The translations under genes and the position numbers were made by a program. The notes below the pieces were generated by a model that ran no database searches, was not told the origin of the DNA, and saw only the letters and a program-made list of their open reading frames with translations. From Bacillus spongiae (GTDB lineage: Bacteria; Bacillota; Bacilli; Bacillales; Bacillaceae_K), in NCBI RefSeq assembly GCF_037120725.1, contig NZ_JBBAXC010000018.1, positions 1 to 64,000 of the forward strand: 64,000 nt of DNA. The letters run 5' to 3'. Positions 63,444 to 64,000 of the stretch are shown one piece after another; position 1 is the stretch's first letter, and each line of letters starts with the position of its first letter.

Positions 63444-63493
63444 CTGAAAAAAGGTCTCACATTTTCGAATTGAATTTGTGAGACCTTTTTCAG
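63444..63493. terminator. Bidirectional terminator after the protease gene
   Basis: CTGAAAAAAGGTCTCACA pairs with TGTGAGACCTTTTTCAG over 17 bp with one bulged A. The rest of the gap (63494-63724) is AT-rich and has a GGGGGTGAT-type sequence at about 63625 but no recognisable gene. Confidence 0.85.
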
Positions 63494-63724
63494 TTATCTC
63501 CTATTAATAGGGCTGTCATTTATTTGAATCAAATGAATGATCGTAACCTTTCTATTAAAATTACTTCTTTAAAAATAGATATATTATTTAAAATTTTCGG
63601 AATATTATTGACGTTTAGGAGAAGGGGGTGATACTATAACGATATCATCACGAGCGAGTTGAAAACATTATATTTAGGTAGTAGTGCTTGACGATTTTTC
63701 TATAAAAAGATAGGGGGATGGAAG

Positions 63725-64000
63725 ATGAAAAAGGTATCTATTATAGCGACAATGATGTTTGTAACAGCTATGCTCATTTTATCAGGGTGTGGTAGCAGTG
63801 AGAGTAACGGAAACGGAAAAGAGGATGAAATGATCGTGATTGGGGTAACACAGATTGTTGAGCATCCGTCATTAGATGCTGCCTTTGAGGGGTTTAAAGA
63901 AGCACTTGAAGAAAACGGTTACAAAGAAGGAGATAATATTGAGTATGATGTCCAAAACGCACAGAATGATCCAAATAACAATTCGACTATAGCCAAAAAA
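63725..64000 (+). CDS. ABC transporter substrate-binding lipoprotein (COG2984 type), 3'-truncated by window
   Basis: The first 92 codons run off the right edge. Lipoprotein signal KKVSIIATMMFVTAMLILSGC with lipobox LSGC. The mature start MIVIGVTQIVEHPSLDAAFE and GFKEALEENGYKEGDNIEYD matches COG2984 (TrpX/YtrF-like) substrate-binding proteins. The ligand (often an amino acid or related compound) is not determinable from this part. GGGGGATGG ribosome binding site. Confidence 0.85.
   Translation, partial: MKKVSIIATMMFVTAMLILSGCGSSESNGNGKEDEMIVIGVTQIVEHPSLDAAFEGFKEALEENGYKEGDNIEYDVQNAQNDPNNNSTIAKK

Noticed and set aside
1-64000. tRNA, rRNA, prophage, insertion sequence or origin
   Set aside because: None of their signatures (cloverleaf, conserved rRNA stretches, transposase or integrase, DnaA-box clusters) was seen.

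Overview
The window is low-GC DNA with strong AGGAGG-type ribosome binding sites and GTG/TTG starts. It also has a KinB-like sporulation kinase, a YkuS/UPF0180 protein, DUF2651, an LCP protein, a CcpA-type cre site and a Bacillus-type thermolysin-like protease. Together these point to an endospore-forming Bacillaceae chromosome (Bacillus sensu lato). I see no rRNA, tRNA, prophage, insertion sequence or CRISPR array, so species assignment is not possible from this sequence.

Region 1 (1-15.3 kb) is the 3' part of a non-ribosomal peptide synthetase (NRPS) locus. It reads A(Ile-like)-PCP-C, then a TauD/SyrP-type Fe(II)/2-oxoglutarate dioxygenase, then a degenerate C-like domain-A(Gln)-PCP, then C-A(Val)-PCP-C-A(unassigned)-PCP-TE, and ends with an Sfp-type phosphopantetheinyl transferase. 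The dioxygenase lies exactly between an active terminal C domain and a C-like domain with a broken HHxxxDG motif. This suggests in-trans beta-hydroxylation of a carrier-bound Gln-type residue through an 'interface' domain. A neighbouring alpha/beta hydrolase has a good Fur-box match over its likely promoter.

Region 2 (15.7-30 kb) is mostly ordinary chromosomal content on both strands: hydrolases, a small lipoprotein, an SDR/QueA-like/VOC operon, the KinB-like kinase, YkuS, a zinc-dependent phospholipase C-like protein, a TetR regulator and an LCP cell-wall ligase.

Region 3 (about 29.6-48.8 kb) is a loose patchwork of small accessory genes: MerR, PadR and AraC regulators, VOC, GNAT, cupin and GyrI-like proteins, small membrane proteins and lipoproteins, and an MFS exporter. 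Several reading frames here are broken by one-base shifts or a nonsense codon, often at homopolymers. Orphan terminators and short dispersed GC-rich repeats lie between them. Either the region is decaying or the assembly has small indel errors.

Region 4 (49.1-50.4 kb) is a non-coding GC-rich repeat array. Six tandem 121-bp units are followed by three tandem 152-bp units. Each unit can fold into one long nested hairpin, and paired arms differ between units in a compensatory way. This is the strongest unexplained structure in the window.

Region 5 (50.5-59.8 kb) is a phenylacetate degradation (paa) locus: paaABCD, an EthD-like gene, two crotonases (paaF, paaG), an aldehyde dehydrogenase, paaH, paaJ and the repressor paaX, with a cre site just upstream of paaA. 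No paaK, paaE or full paaZ is present in the window. Region 6 (60.2-64 kb) has a nitronate monooxygenase/FabK-like enzyme, a secreted M4 metalloprotease with inverted repeats upstream, and the start of a COG2984-type ABC transporter substrate-binding lipoprotein cut by the window edge.
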